From Mytilus galloprovincialis (lineage: Eukaryota > Mollusca > Bivalvia > Mytilida > Mytilidae): DNA of 64,000 nucleotides. Location of the stretch: assembly GCF_965363235.1 (NCBI RefSeq), contig NC_134846.1:59695121-59759120 (forward strand), read 5' to 3'. Under the pieces are notes generated by a model. The model saw only the letters and a list, made by a program, of their open reading frames with translations. It had not been told where the DNA came from and made no database searches. The stretch's first letter is position 1. Every line of letters begins with the position of its first letter. The position numbers and the translations under genes were made by a program. Of the stretch, positions 24,267 to 38,127 are shown piece after piece.

Positions 24267-24880
24267 TAAAAGAAATTTATCTTATTTTTGTCATGACTTT
24301 TGTTTAATGAGCAGAGTCTTGCCTTGTATGCGACATTGCACTTGTAATTGTTATCTGATTTCTCATGGACATGCTTGAAAAACCCAGCAATCTTCCTTGA
24401 AAATTATTTTTTTGGAATATCATTACAAATATTGACTTTTTTGTTCCTGTAACAAAGCTTTAAACATAATTCTTTTTTCATTTATTTTCTTTGAAGTTCC
24501 CAGAAGTAATCTTTTATATGACTTGAATGCTTTATATGAAAAATATTTGCATGTTAAACATCTAAATTTCACACAATTTAAGGCAAATAAGTGTTAAATG
24601 TATGTAGCTGTGCTAGTACTGTTTAAATGGAGTGCTTTAAATTGTTGATTTTTTTCTGTCTTTTTTTTTTTAAAGCATACCTTCATCCTAAACGAAATAG
24701 ATTAAATCTATTAAAACTTTCTTAAGAATTTGTTTCTATTATAGAGTTGCTTTGTTCATACATACTCATTGATTATATTGATATATGTAAGATATTTTGT
24801 ATAAATAAACCAAGCATTTTGTTTTCAATTTTAATGTGTTTTATTGTCCTGATTTATTGTCATGTGATGGGTTTATTTTT

Positions 24881-24950
24881 AGCTCTCCTGATACATAGAA
24901 TCAGTGAGAGTGATTTGCTATCACTTGGCATCTTTCATCCTTTGTTAATT
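24881..24950 (+). repeat. 5' remnant of HINE family B
   Basis: TTTTTAGCTCTCCTGATAC, AGTGAGAGTGATTTGCTATC and ACTTGGCATCTTTCATCC follow the 5' hairpin and the 'cacttggcgtccgtc' start of family B with many changes. Nothing recognisable follows from 24951 to 26249. Confidence 0.5.
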
Positions 24951-27037
24951 AACTGGAAGTCCTAGCTAAATTCGAAAGAAAACATTGCAAGACATTTCTT
25001 CATTAACTTAAACTAGAATAAAATTTTTCAAATTATGTAAATGATGTTTTGTAGAACCTTTACAAAAGTTTCATTTGGTGCAGATAAACATTTTCACTGG
25101 ACATAAATAAAAACGGTGGAATAAATTCAATAGAAGCAGGAATATTTTGATAATAAAATTTGAATTAAATTGTGATTTCAAGTAAAAAAAGATGTCTTCA
25201 GCACACAGGCACACTCCTTTACATGTTCACAAGGGGAGCTGTACAGACTGTCAATTTTCTGTTATTTTAAAGGCACAGTCAGTAATTTTTTAGTCCTGAA
25301 TTTTCCCACCCAATTTAAAGAAACGCAAGGTATTTTTGTGTTTGGTACAGAGGTAAACGTCTGTTTATTCTAAAAGAATCTAAATCTAAAAATGTTTTAA
25401 ATTTTTGTTTTCTACAGTAAATTCCTGTTTAGTTTAATGTATAAACTTTGTTTTTTTTTTGTATATGAAATAAGAAAAGTTGAATGCTTTGTTGTGGTAA
25501 ATGAATATTTTGTCTAAAATTCAAAAGACAGGAAATGCACCAAATGTCTTTAAATTGTAAAACAATATGGAGATAATAATAGCTTGTATAAATGATATTT
25601 TATTTATGATAATTTGTTTACACATTTATTGATTCAAAAGATGTCACAGTTATGAAATTAACTGAATAAACATATGAAAGATCTTTAACATGTGTTAACT
25701 TATTATTAAAGCCAGGAGAGAATAAGAGAATCAGGATTTGTAAGCATCATAAACATGGATAGTGGGCCGTTGTTGTAATGTTATTTTCATGTTGGTGTTA
25801 ACACAGTTTAATAACCTCTGATACTTATAGATTAATGATCATCTCAACAAGATTGATTTTCTCTCTAGGGGTGGTACAGCAATAGTGAGAAATGCAAACG
25901 AGTTGAGATGACCAATGAATATCTGTTTGTTGCTATATAACCTATGACAACCTTGTTAATCTCATTGACCATGGTCATGTGCACCCCTAGTTTCTAGCGA
26001 TAATTTTTCATATCGCTCTACTGTGCTGATAAAGGAAATTATCAGTCCGTTAGATTAAAGGGAAATTTTGTAAAATAGTGATAATTCACGTTGTTGCCAT
26101 AAGATAGATCTCTTGCATAGAAGTTGTAATGGAATTTGTTTCCAATTTTAACTATCTGAAATACAGAATCGCATCACATTTCTGGCATGCAAAAAGCAGT
26201 GTGAGACATGCTTTAATATCATAAAAAGTATTATTTGGGAATTGTAATTTTTATACGACCGCAAAAATTTTTATTTTTCGTCGTATATTGCTATCACGTT
26301 GGCGTCGTCGTCGTCCGTTACTTTTAGTTTTCGCACTCTAACTTTAGTAAAAGGGAATAGAAATCTATGAAATTTTAACACAAGGTTTATGACCACAAAA
26401 GGAAGGTTGGGATTGATTTTGGGAGTTTTGATCCCAACATTTTAGGAATTAGGGGCCAAAAAGGGCCCAAATAAGCATTTTCTTGGTTTTCGCACAATAA
26501 CTTAAGTTTAAGTAAATAGAAATCTATGAAATTTTGACACAAGGTTTATGACCACAAAAGGAAGGTTGGGATTGATTTTGGGAGTTTTGGTTCCAACAGT
26601 TTAGGAATTAGGGGCCAAAAAAGGGCCCAAATAAGCATTATTCTTGGTTTTCGCACAATAACTTTAGTTTAAGTAAATAGAAATCAATGAAATTTAAACA
26701 CAAGGTTTATGACCACAAAAGGAAGGTTGGTATTGATTTTGGGAGTTGAGGTCTGAACAGTTTAGGAATTAGGGGCCAAAAAGGGGCCCAAGTAAGCATT
26801 ATTCTTGGTTTTCGCACCATAACTTTAGTTTAAGTAAATAGAAATCTATGAAATTTAAACACAAGGTTTATGACCACTAAAGGAAGGTTGGGTTTGATTT
26901 TGGGAGTTTTGGTCCCAACAGTTTAGGAATAAGGGGCCCAAAGGGTCCAAAATTGAACTTAGTTCGATTTCATCAAAAATTGAATAATTGGGGTTCTTTG
27001 ATATGCCAAATCTAACTGTGTATGTAGATTCTTAATT

Positions 27038-29274
27038 TTTATACGACCGCAAAAATTTTAATTTTTTGGTCGTATATTGCTATCACGTTGGCGTCGTCGT
27101 CCTGCGTCGTCGTCGTCCGAATACTTTTAGTTTTCGCACTCTAACTTTAGTAAAAGTGAATAGAAATCAATGAAATTTTAACACAAGGTTTATGACCACA
27201 AAAGGAAGGTTGGGATTGATTTTGGGAGTTTTGGTCCCAACATTTTAGGAATTAGGGGCCAAAAAGGGCTCAAATAAGCATTTTCTTGGTTTTCGCACTA
27301 TAACTTTAGTTTAAGTGAATAGAAATCTATGAAATTTTGACACAAGGTTTATGACCACAAAAGGAAGGTTGGGATTGATTTTGGGAGTTTTGGTTCCAAC
27401 AGTTTAGGAATTAAGGGCCAAAAAAGGGCCCAAATAAGCATTATTCTTGGTTTTCGCGCAATAACTTTAGTATAAGTAAATAGAAATCAATGAAATTTTA
27501 ACACAAGGTTTATGACCACAAAAGGAAGGTTGGGATTGATTTTTGGAGTTGAGGTCAACAGTTTATGAATTAGGGGCCAAAAAGGGACCCAAATAAGCAT
27601 TATTTTTGGTTTTTGCACCATAACTTTAGTATAAGTAAATAGAAATCTTTGAAATTTAAACACAAGGTTTATGACCATAAAAGGAAGGTTGGGTTTGATT
27701 TTGGGAGTTTTGGTCCTAACAGTTTAGGAATAAGGGGCCCAAAGGGTCCAAAATTGAACTTTGTGTGATTTCATCAAAAATTGAATAATTGGGGTTCTTT
27801 GATATGCCGAATCTAACTATGTATGTAGATTCTTAATTTTTGGTCCCGTTTTCAAATTGGTCTACATTAAGGTCCAAAGGGTCCAAAATTAAACTTAGTT
27901 TGATTTTAACAAAAATTGAATCCTTGGGGTTCTTTGATATGCTGAATTTAAAAATGTACTTAGATTTTTAATTATTGGCCTAGTTTTCAAGTTGTTCCAA
28001 ATGGGGGTCCAAAATTAAACTTTCTTTGATTTCATCAAAAATTGAATAAATGGGTTCTTTGATATGCCAAATCTAACTGTGTATGTAGATTCTTAATTTT
28101 TGGTCCAGTTTTCAAATTGGTCTACATTAAGGTCCAAAGGGTCCAAAATTAAACTAAGTTTGATTTTAACAAAAATTAAATTCTTGGGCTTATTTGATAT
28201 GCTTTATCTAAATATGTACTTTGATTTTTGATTATGGGCCCAGTTTTCAAGTTGGTCCAAATCAGGATTCCATATCAAGTATTGTGCAATAGCAAGAAAT
28301 TTTCAATTGCACAGTATTGCACAATAGCAAGAAATATCTAATTGCACAATATTGTGCAATAGCAATTAATTTTCAATTGGAGTTATCTTTCTTTGTATAG
28401 AATAGTAGTTGATAATATATGTTGGAAATTTGCCAGACATGACTATGATGTCATTTTCTATTTTTATTTGCCAATAACTTTATGTAAATAACTTCATTGG
28501 AAATTTGCCAATATAAAATGTTGCTGATGAAGCTTTTTTTCCTTATCTTATCTAAAATGTTTTTAGATAATGTATGTTGGACATTTGCCAGACATGACTA
28601 TGATGTCATTTTCTATTTTTATTTGCCAATAACTTTATGTAAATAACTTCATTGGAAATTTGCCAATATAAAATGTTGCTGATGAAGTTTTTTTTATTGT
28701 TTTATACAATAAACAATGTATATTCACTTTTACTACCAACCAATCTTTACCATTCAGTGATAACAAGCACTTTATTTTACATTTTAATATTTTATGATGT
28801 ATTTAAAAGAGTAGCTATTGTTGCAAACTCCATTAGAAATTTGAATTGATATCAGTTTTGGAAAAAGGGAAACGGGATGTGAAAAAAAAAAGGGGGGAGG
28901 GGTTTAAATTTTTCTCATTTCAGATTTCATAAATAAAAAGAAAATTTCTTCAAACATTTTTTTGAGAGGATTAATATTCAACAGCATAGTGAATTGCTCA
29001 AAGGCAAAAAAAAAACTTTTAAGTTCATTAGACCACATTCATTCTGTGTCAACTATTTAGTTTTAGATTTAAAAAGTTTGAAGAAGAAATCTTTAATTGA
29101 TTTGTAAAATCTTGACATTTGTTTTGTGTAAAAAAAAACCATGTAATGTCAAAAATTTGATCACAATCCAAATTCAGAGCTGTATCACGCTTGAATGTTT
29201 TGTCCATACTTGCCCCAACTGTTCAGGGTTCGACCTCTGCGGTCGTATAAAGCTGCGCCCTGCGGAGCACCTGG
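27038..29274 (+). mobile_element. HINE-like element, family A (copy A3, nested inside A2)
   Basis: This is a full-length copy, from the TTTATACGACCGCA end through GCTGCGCCCTGCGGAGC to CTGG at 29271-29274. It splits A2 inside 'cttaatttttggtcccg', a stretch still intact in A3 itself (27833-27849). Removing A3 restores that sequence if insertion was between two T residues, with no target duplication. It carries its own tandem duplication (28411-28690). Confidence 0.85.
28411..28690 (+). repeat. Tandem duplication, about 156-bp unit, inside A3
   Basis: The block from 'gataatatatgttggaaatt' to 'tgttgctgatgaag' is repeated almost exactly, with unit starts near 28411 and 28567. Other family A copies lack it, so it arose in this copy. 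Confidence 0.85.
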
Positions 29275-30539
29275 TTGGTCCCGTTTTCAAATTGGTCTAC
29301 ATTAAGGTCCAAAGGGTCCAAAATTAAACTTAGTTTGATTTTGACAAAAATTGAATCCTTGGGGTTCTTTGATATGCTGAATCTAAAAATGTATTTAGAT
29401 TTTTGATTATTGGCCCAGTTTTCAAGTTCATCCAAATCGGGTCCAAATTAAACTTTGTTTGATTTCATCAAAAATTGAATAATTGGGGTTCTTTGATATG
29501 CCAAATCTTACTGTGTATGTAGATTCTTAATTTTTAGTCCCGTTTTCAAATTGGTCTACATTAAAGTCCAAAGGTTCCAAAATTAAACTAAGTTTGATTT
29601 TAACAAAAATTGAATTCTTGAGCTTTTTTGATATGCTGAATCTAAACGTGTACTTAGATTTTTGATTATGGGCCCAGTTTTCAAGTTGGTTCAAATCAGA
29701 ATCCAAAATTATTATATTAAGTATTGTGCAATAGCAAGAAATTTTCAATTGCACAGTATTCAGCAATAGCAAGAAATCTTCAATTGCACAGTATTGTGCA
29801 ATAGCAAGAAATTTTCAATTGCACAGTATTGCGCAATAGCAAGAAATCTTCAATTGCACAGTATTGTGCAATAGCAAATATTTTCAATTGCACAGTATTG
29901 CGCAATAGCAAGAAATATCTAATTGCACAATATTGTGCAATAGCAAGAAATTTTCAATTGATTGGAGTTATCTTTCTTTGTCCAGAATAGTAGTTGAATC
30001 GACTTAAATCATTGTTTTATACAATATACAATGTATATTCACTTTTACTACCAACTGAAAAATTAAAACAATCTTTACCATTCAGTGATAACAAGCACCT
30101 TTTGTTACATTTTAATATTTTATGATGTATTTAAATGAGTAGTTATTGTTGCAAACTCCATTAGAAATTTGAATTGAGATCAGTTTTGGAAAAAGGGAAA
30201 GGGGGATGTGAAAAAAAAAAATGGGGGGGGGGGGGTAAATTTTTCTCATTTCAGATTTCATAAATAAAAAAGAAAATTTCTTCAAACATTTTTTTGAGAG
30301 GATTAATATTCAACAGCATAGTGAATTGCTCAAAGGAAAAAAAAGTATTTTAAGTTCATTAGACCACATTCATTCTGTGTCAGAAACCTGTGCTGTGTCA
30401 ACTATTTAATCACAATCCAAATTTAGAGCTGAATCCAGCTTGAATGTTGTGTCCATACTTGCTCCAACCGTTCAGGGTTCAACCTCTGCGGTCGTATAAA
30501 TCTGCGCCCTGCGGAGCATCTGGTTTACTTCAATTACCC

Positions 30540-31105
30540 CGGTAATCAGGAAAGTATTTGATCAGATCTCCTGAATTTATGAAGACCTATAAGGTTAATG
30601 TTGATAAGTTTTAAGTCAGAACAGGTTTAAATCGGATTTAATATTCTGTAGTCAGAACAAAATGTGATGTGTTGCCTTTTAAGTCAGGACAGGATAAGAT
30701 GAGATTCTTATATATCAGCACACAATAAGATCAGATCTATCTTATAAATGAGGACATGATTAGAATAGACCTTCCTTGTAAATCAGGACAGCATGAGATC
30801 AGAATCTACTTTATAAGGCAGAACACAATTTGATCTGATCTACTTTATAAAACTAGACAGGATAAGATCAGATCTACCTTATATATCAGCACAGGATAAG
30901 ATCAGATCTTCCTTTATTATCAGAACAAGTTAAGGTCAGATATTCCAGAAATTTTGGACAGGATAAGATCAGATCTTCCTTAAAGATCAGGACTTGATGA
31001 GATCAGATCTACCTTATTAACTGTGGCAGGATTCGATCAGATCTATCTTATAAATCAGGACAGGATAAGAATAGGTCTACCTTATTAATCAGGACAGGTA
31101 AGATA
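30540..31105 (+). repeat. Minisatellite, about 35-38-bp unit, about 15 copies
   Basis: The consensus unit is roughly AATCAGGACAGGATAAGATC followed by AGATCTACCTTAT. Most units contain the palindromic word AGATCAGATCT or a variant. Copies diverge by substitution and small indels. The array begins just after the 3' end of HINE A2. Confidence 0.85.
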
Positions 31106-31484
31106 AGATGAAAGTTCTTAGCTGTTGGTCTAGATTTTATGTCTTACAATGATAGTTGGAAGCATTTACTAGAAGAATTTTTGATTTGCAATTGTTTGCT
31201 TTTTTGAAACATGTTCAGAACAGGCAACATTATTTGGATAAAATATAAACTGCAGTTTAAATAGAATTGTGCAAATACCCATGTGAGACCCATATTATTT
31301 AATTTTAATTTGAGCTCATTTTATTCTCATACTGGAAAAGCACTTTTCCTTCTAAAGATCTGCTGTTAATGCAATTTTCAGCAATAGTGCTCTATTAATG
31401 TTCATTTTCCCCCACCATAAATTAATATGAAATTTTTCAAACTACTCTTCTAATCTTTTCATGAGTGATATCCATCACTTTGAT

Positions 31485-32035
31485 TAAATTGGTCTACATT
31501 AAGGTCGAAAATTAAACTTAGTTGGATTTCAACAAAAAATCGAATATATGGTGTCCTTTGATAAGCTAAATATGCGGAATCTAACTGTGTATTTAGATTT
31601 CAAATTGGTCAACATTAAGGTCCAAAGGGTCCAAAATTAAACTGAGTTTGCTTTTAACAAAAAGTGATTTCTTGGGGTTCTTTGATATGCTGAATCTAAA
31701 CATGTATTCAGATTTTTTATTATGGGCCAAGTCTGCAAGTTGGTCCAAATCGGGGTCAAAAATTAATCTTTGTTTGATTTCAACAAAAATTGAATATATG
31801 GGGTTCTTTGGTATGCTGAATCCAACCATGTATTTAGATTTTTGATTTTTGGGACCTGTTATCCAATTGGTCCACAATGGGACATTGAGGTCAAAAGGGT
31901 CCAAAATTAAACTTTTTGTTTGATTTCATCAAAAATTTAATTATTGGGGTTCTTTGATATGCTAAATCTAACTGTGTATTTAGATTTTTGATTTTAGGCC
32001 CCGTTTTCAAGTTTGTCCAAATCTGGATCCCAAAT
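31485..32035 (+). repeat. Fragment of HINE family A
   Basis: Four or five 145-bp modules with the markers TTCTTTGATATGCTGAATC and 'ggtccaaaattaaac' are present, but neither terminal hairpin. From 32036 to 32374 the sequence is not assignable. Confidence 0.7.
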
Positions 32036-32374
32036 TAAACAGTTGAACAATTTGGTTTTATAAAACAAATTGCAATTTGGTCAAAATTTTGAATGAGTTG
32101 CAATTGGTGGAGGGCAACACCAACAGTCAAGTCACTGTAAGATAGATAGAAACTTAAATCAGCAAGACCATAAAACGAGCTACTCACAAGTCTCATTTTG
32201 CTGATAAAGGTAGAAAGAAGACTGTTATTCTTCATAGAAGTGATTGCCCAGCCCCTTAGATTAGGATTTTTTACCCTCTTTTGGGTTTTGAGCAAAAACT
32301 GAAGAAGATGGAGAGATAAACTTAACAGACTAAATGATCAACAATAAAAGATCAATTCTATTCTCATCTTCAAT

Positions 32375-33200
32375 CGTGTCCTTTGTTGAATATTAACATA
32401 GACCAAGGTGAGTGACTTTATATGATATATGCATACCTCATGCCTGTCAGTTTTCACTTGACATCAACCTCATTGATCAGTGAACAACTATATTTGGTGT
32501 ATGGCATAATTGTAAGGTGTACATGTCCAACTGCCAGGTGCCATTTGACCTTTACCTCATTTCCATGGTTCAGTGGTTAAAGATGTTAAGTTTTTGTGTT
32601 TGGGTCTCATCTTCTTAAACTCTAAGCAATAGGTCAGCTATGTTTAATGCATAGAAAGGTTGAAAATTTTATATATAAAAAAGAAGATGTGGTTTGATTG
32701 CCAATGAGATAACTGTCCACAAGAGACCAAAATGACTCAGAATAAGTAGACAGCTCTCTCACAAGCAAAAAATCCCTACCTGTAAAAAATATAAAGGCGT
32801 CTGTCTGGCAGGTATCGTCTGAACTTGACCTCTTTTTCATGGTTCATTAGTCAATGATAACTTTTCTTGGTTTAGTTTGTTTCTTTGATACTACATTTGA
32901 TCCATGAAATGAAGAGTACAATGTCTATCTGGTAGGTTCCTCTGATTGTGAACTCGTATTTATGGTTCATTGGTCAAAATGAGGTTTTCATGGTTTGGTG
33001 GGTTTCTTGTATATTATAAGCGACATGTCAACTTCATTCTATGTATGGAATGATTGCAAGGTGTATTTGTAACCTCAATTTCTTTTTTTATAAATAATGT
33101 GATACTTGAAGTAAAAACTTTATATTAAGGGCTTTCAACATAAAATCAAAAATAATAAAGGATATGAAACACTAAAACATGTGTACTCTTGTGTTGCAGA
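32375..33200 (+). repeat. Family B 3' remnant followed by family F copy
   Basis: 32375-32415 (AACATAGACCAAGGTGAGTG) matches the sequence before the 3' hairpin of family B. From 32440 the family F words follow: 'ttgacatcaacctcattgat', 'gcaataggtcagcta' and 'ggtatcgtctgaacttgacc'. A short piece of the 'GCCAATGAGA' repeat (32675-32800) interrupts it. One worn 116-bp type unit ends the copy near 33200. Confidence 0.6.
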
Positions 33201-35171
33201 CCTGTCAATAGCTAAAAATACAATTATACAAAATTTAAAGTTTTAAATATAATTTTATTCAATTTTTATCACAGAACATACAAAATAATTTATAACAACA
33301 ATAAACATTCTCACATGTACTCTCATCAGATCCCAAATACAAATGTTTTTTTTTCACACTTAAAAAGAAAAAGGCATGTTTTTACACTGAAATCTCTCAT
33401 CTTGCACAACTAATAAATACTAAAAACAAATTATTCTAACATACACTTTGAGATAATATTATAGCATAAAAATAACCCCTCCTTGTAGCCAGAATATATA
33501 AAAATACCAATCCAGTATGGTTTTCATATATATAAATATAAGGAGATGTGGATAAAATGTCAGCATCTAACCAATACAACAACCAGATTTATACTTTGTT
33601 TGATAAGAATGTTTAAAATAAGCTTACAGTATCATATATTTTTACTCTACATAACTAGATACCGTTAATTCTAAGTAATTGTTAAAGTTTATTATATAAA
33701 AGGACAAACTCGTTATTGAACATGTAGCTAAAAATTAAAAATATACATTGTTATCTTACATGTGTTAACTTACATATTTTGTAAGAATAGTCCAGAACAC
33801 TAACTTTCAAAATAAAATATTTTAATGAATGTAATATCCTAATGCTTGAAAAAACTAAATGTAAAATGTAACAAAAGCTGAGACCTAGGATCCTATTAAA
33901 TGTCTGTATATTATTCTCTTTCTTAAGAGCCTAAGAAAATGTTGAATTTAGCTGCTTAATTCAAAGCAATTATTATAATTGTTTTTTCCTCTAATTTTAT
34001 TGATGATTATTATTATCTTTCTACAGATTTTTAATTACATTGCATACACGATGAATTTTAAGATTATACTATTAGTTTAAATCTAAAAATGTATGGAAAT
34101 GAAGAGCGCTTGTCTGATAACCCATCACAAAAAGCTGAATGATCAGTTATTTTTGTTCAAGCCTGTTACAAAATGACTTTAAAATAGTTGCAAAGCAAAG
34201 TGTAGGGATTGTTCTAAAATTAGCTATCAAAAGGATGAGAGATGCTATCCATAAATTGCTTTAATTGTGACGTCTATATGTTTTTTTAAATGCGATTTGC
34301 ACTCTTGATACAGATGATTCTTAAAAAGAAAGTGACAATGATGGCAAAATATCAATGAAGTCAAATCTTTGTTGACTTTGGAAAACACACACACTTGTAA
34401 AAGCAGATAAAAAAGGACACATCTACAGCAAGTCTGATGGATGAAATTTGGCAAGAATTTTAAATAAATGTAAAATGATCATAATTCAAATTTGAATTAT
34501 ACATGTACATGTATATATATTTTTGCGTAACAATTTTCATAGTCTCTTTGTCATGTATTTCAAATGTATAATAATTTTCAATTTTTACCAAATGATCTGA
34601 ATAGATTTTTTTTACTGTGAAAGTTGCATTAATGGTACCGTTATTAATTTCAGCTATTAACTTCATATGACATGGATAGATTTTGTCTGATCATACTGAA
34701 ATTAATTTATTCCCTCTTACAATGGGATGAAGTGGAAAATATTAAGTATGGATCTTAAACACATTATGACGCTATAAGTGAAATGGGGCATAATATGTTC
34801 ATTGGATATTTATTGTGTTTTCATTAGATAGGTATGATATAAAGTCACTTCTTATTTTGCAGGAGCTGAACCTTATACATCTTAACAGGGAACCAGGCCC
34901 GATATAGCATGTAAATTACTGGCCATTTATCACAAACAAAATGGATAAATAAAAACTATTGTATGATGAAAATAATTTAGAAACTGGTGTCATTTTCGAA
35001 ATTAACCATGGGACTATATAGTTAATATTAAAATAGATGATGCACTTAGAACAAAATGGAGGAAAGTATAATAAATGTAATATTATCTACATGAACAAAT
35101 GATATTTACAAAAAAATGAATTCATAAGAAGCTTTAATATCACCCTATTCTGTCAGTCAAACTCAGGGTTA
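33201..35171. other. Repeat-poor AT-rich stretch between genes
   Basis: There are no recognisable genes, inverted repeats or HINE parts. A minus-strand AATAAA (TTTTATT near 33255) could end a very long CANT1 3' UTR, but nothing in the sequence proves transcription. Short open frames here have no family motifs. Confidence 0.4.
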
Positions 35172-35622
35172 CCAATGTAGATTGTAATGCTCACTGATGA
35201 TACCCCCGTCGCAAGTGGATAATGTTAATAGTTTAAAAATATGTAAGTGTTCGGTAAACAGGAAGTTGTGATGTGATGAATCTGAAAACGCATCACATGG
35301 TATAGCTGACTTATATAAAGCCTGAAACCAAATTTCAGATATCCTGGCATTGTAGTTCCTTAGAAAAATGCGATGAAAATTTTCAACTTGGCCATCATGT
35401 GTAAAATGATACAAGTGTTCGGTTAACAGGAAGTTGTCAAGTGATGAATCTGAAAACACATCACACAGTATAGCTCATTTATATAAAACCTGAAACCAAA
35501 TTTCAGAAATCCTGGCATTGTAGTTTCTGAGAAAAATGCGACAAAAATATTCATGGGACGGACGGACTGACAGAGGTAAAACAGTATACCCCTCCTTTTT
35601 CAAAGCGAGGGTATACATATTA
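35172..35622 (-). mobile_element. HINE-like element, family E, minus orientation
   Basis: Read on the minus strand it opens with a hairpin, GTATACCCTCGCTTTG / GGAGGGGTATAC. A GTCCGTCCGTCC microsatellite (35558-35570) follows, then two units of about 220 bp (markers 'cctgaaaccaaatttcag' and 'gtgttcgg..aacaggaagttgt'), then GGGGGTATC, the inverted counterpart of the 5' end. The final 3' hairpin is worn and its last base was not fixed. The plan matches families A-D. Confidence 0.6.
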
Positions 35623-36112
35623 CATACTAATGAATAGTACATAGATATTATTCAAATTCATCATTTTTTTTTTGGAAAACTATAGGGACTGTTCAAATTT
35701 ACACCTGGTGTCAAATGATGTCACCAGCCCAGATTGGGCCATTCTCTTTGTGATAAAAATATGGATTTCAATTAAAATGATATGCATGTACATATTGCAC
35801 TTATAAAACCCTGAACACCATGCTATATCAATTTTTTTCATATAAAATAATGCTGGAGAAAAACTGCAGATCTGTGGATATTTATATAAAATAATGTTAG
35901 GAATATCTGCTAGGTCATAAGCCGTCTTTATCTGTCAAAATATCACCCTTTCATACATATTAAATATTGTTTACAACATAAGTTAACAAAATTATTGAAA
36001 ACAGTTAAACATTAAAACTAACATGTTATAACTTGTTACTTGACTCCATTAATAAAATATATTCAGGACAATAGTATGGTGTTATTTATATATTTCACAA
36101 ACTAAATCATAA

Positions 36113-37135
36113 CCAGATGCCCTGCAGGGCGCAGCTTTATACGACCGCAGAGGTCAAACCTGAACAGTTGGGGCAAGTATGGACACAACATTTAAGCTTG
36201 ATGCAGCTCTGAATTTAGATTGTGCTTAAATAGCTAACACAACAAAGGTTTCTGACACAGAATGAATGTGGTCTAAGAATTTAAACTTAAAAACTTAAAA
36301 ATTTTAAATCGGACATTTACCTATTATGGTCCAATATCCAAAATCTAAATACATGGTTAGATTCAGCATATTATAGAAACCCAAGAATTCACTTTTTGAT
36401 AAAATCAAATAATGTTCAATTTTAGACCCTTTAGACCTCCATGTGGAACAAAGTTTAAATTTGGACCCTGATTTGGACCAACTTGACAACTGGGCCCATA
36501 ATCAAAAATCTAAGTACCGGTATATGTTTAGTTCAGCATATCAAAGAACCCCAAGAATTCAATTTTTGTTAAAATCTAACTTCGTTTAATTTTGGACCCT
36601 TTTGGTCCCTTATTCATAAACTGTTGGGACCAAAACTATCAAAATCAATCCCAACCTTCCTTTTGTGGTCATAAACCTTGTGTTAAAATTTCATAGATTT
36701 CTATTTACTTATACTAAAGTTATTGTGCAAAAACCAAGAAAAATGCTTATTTGGGACCTTTTTTTGGCCCCTAATTCCTAAACTGTTGGGACCAAAACTC
36801 CCAAAATCAATCCCAACCACCTTCCTTTTGTGGTCATAAACCATATGTTAAAATTTCATAGATTTCTGTTTACTTATACTAAAGTTATTGAGCGAAAACC
36901 AAGAAAAATGCTTATTTAGGCCCTTTTTGGCCCCTAATTTTTAAACTGTTGGGACCAAAACTCCTAAAATCAATCCCAACCTCCCTTTTATGGTCATAAA
37001 CCTTGTTTTTAAATTTCATAGATTTCTATTTACTTTTACTAAAGTTATAGTGCGAAAACCAAATGTCTTCGGACGACAACGACAACGTCGTACCAATATA
37101 CGACCAAAAATTTTTTAATTCTTGAGGTCGTATAA
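36113..37135 (-). mobile_element. HINE-like element, family A (copy A7), internally shortened
   Basis: In minus orientation it starts at 37135 with TTATACGACC and ends at 36113 with the 3' hairpin and CTGG, followed by TT. It keeps two 145-bp modules and three 165-bp modules but lacks the 36-bp units. The stretches on either side (35623-36112, 37136-37734) show nothing recognisable. Confidence 0.8.
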
Positions 37136-37734
37136 AAAAATAGAACAGTTTGGGGTTTATGTAATAATCTGTCAAAATGTACAGTAAAAAATTGAGAAAA
37201 AATAATATTAACCTTGATATAGTATTATTAAAACCTAAAAAGTTAAGAAATACATATATGCATTTATATCTCTAAATTATTATTTTATCCCCATGTTAAT
37301 TGCATAATGCTTATACTCATTTTATACAATGTACCACATATTTAAAAACACATACGTCTCAAAAGTATTCTGGCAAAATAAAGCACTCTAATGCTATCTA
37401 GCTAGTCTTATATTCTTCTATAAATGTAAAAATTAAGTAAGAAGAATCATGACAATAACTGTATCCTTTACTAAATTTAAAACTAGTAAAATGTTAATTG
37501 TTTATTTTTAAAATTTCTAAACATAGACATAAATTTTGATGTAAATGTTTATTTTTTTTCACAAAAATATATAAACCATTCCCTTATGTTTTATGGATAG
37601 TAAATCAAATCTATATAATCAATGCAGTCTTAGGATACACATAATATAACGGAAAAAGGATAATTTTATACAAGGCTTAAATAGCACTCAAACCACAGTT
37701 TAAACAATATCTATCTTAAAACAAAATTTTCATT

Positions 37735-37885
37735 TAAGAAATGACTGTAATATTTTTTCTATGAAGAAATAACATAAAAAATGTGGTGCACACTGAATAA
37801 CGCGCGTAGCGGGTTATTTAACAGTGTGCACCACATTTTTTATGTTATTTCGAATAGACAGAAAAAATATTAGTCATTTCTTATA
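37735..37885. mobile_element. Foldback element, about 70-bp arms, core CGCGCGTAGCG
   Basis: The arms pair almost perfectly around 37800-37812: AAATAACATAAAAAATGTGG and GTGCACACTG on the left, the complement on the right. The pairing extends outward through AATATTTTTTCT / AGAAAAAATATT and AAATGACT / AGTCATTT. Downstream lies GACGCGTTACATC (38007-38019), a word also seen in the foldback at 50214-50364. It is probably a foldback MITE. Confidence 0.7.
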
Positions 37886-38127
37886 ATTTAATTCTAAATT
37901 CCATTTTAAACTGTAGAAAACCATGAAAAAAAGTTGATGACGTCACTGTCACATAACTAAATTATGTCTATGGGCTAATAACAAAATAACGTCAGCCAAT
38001 CAGAAGACGCGTTACATCCAAAATTAAATTATATAATCTTAACACTTATATTCTAACTACAGTAAAACTATCACAGTTAAAATATTGGACAGATCAATAT
38101 TAAAATGAGTCTTAATTGATTTTTGTA

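Larger units (their letters stand above)
26250..30523 (+). mobile_element. HINE-like element, family A (copy A2, outer, split)
   Basis: The 5' part (26250-27037) has the TTTATACGACCGCA end, a (GTC)n tract and four 165-bp modules. The 3' part (29275-30523) resumes at the next base with 145-bp modules, about seven 36-bp units (29718-29960) with TTGCACAGTATTGTGCAATA, a G-run and the 3' hairpin ending CTGG at 30520-30523, followed by TT. The interruption is copy A3. The 3' half is nearly identical to those of A4 and A6, pointing to recent spread. Confidence 0.85.
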
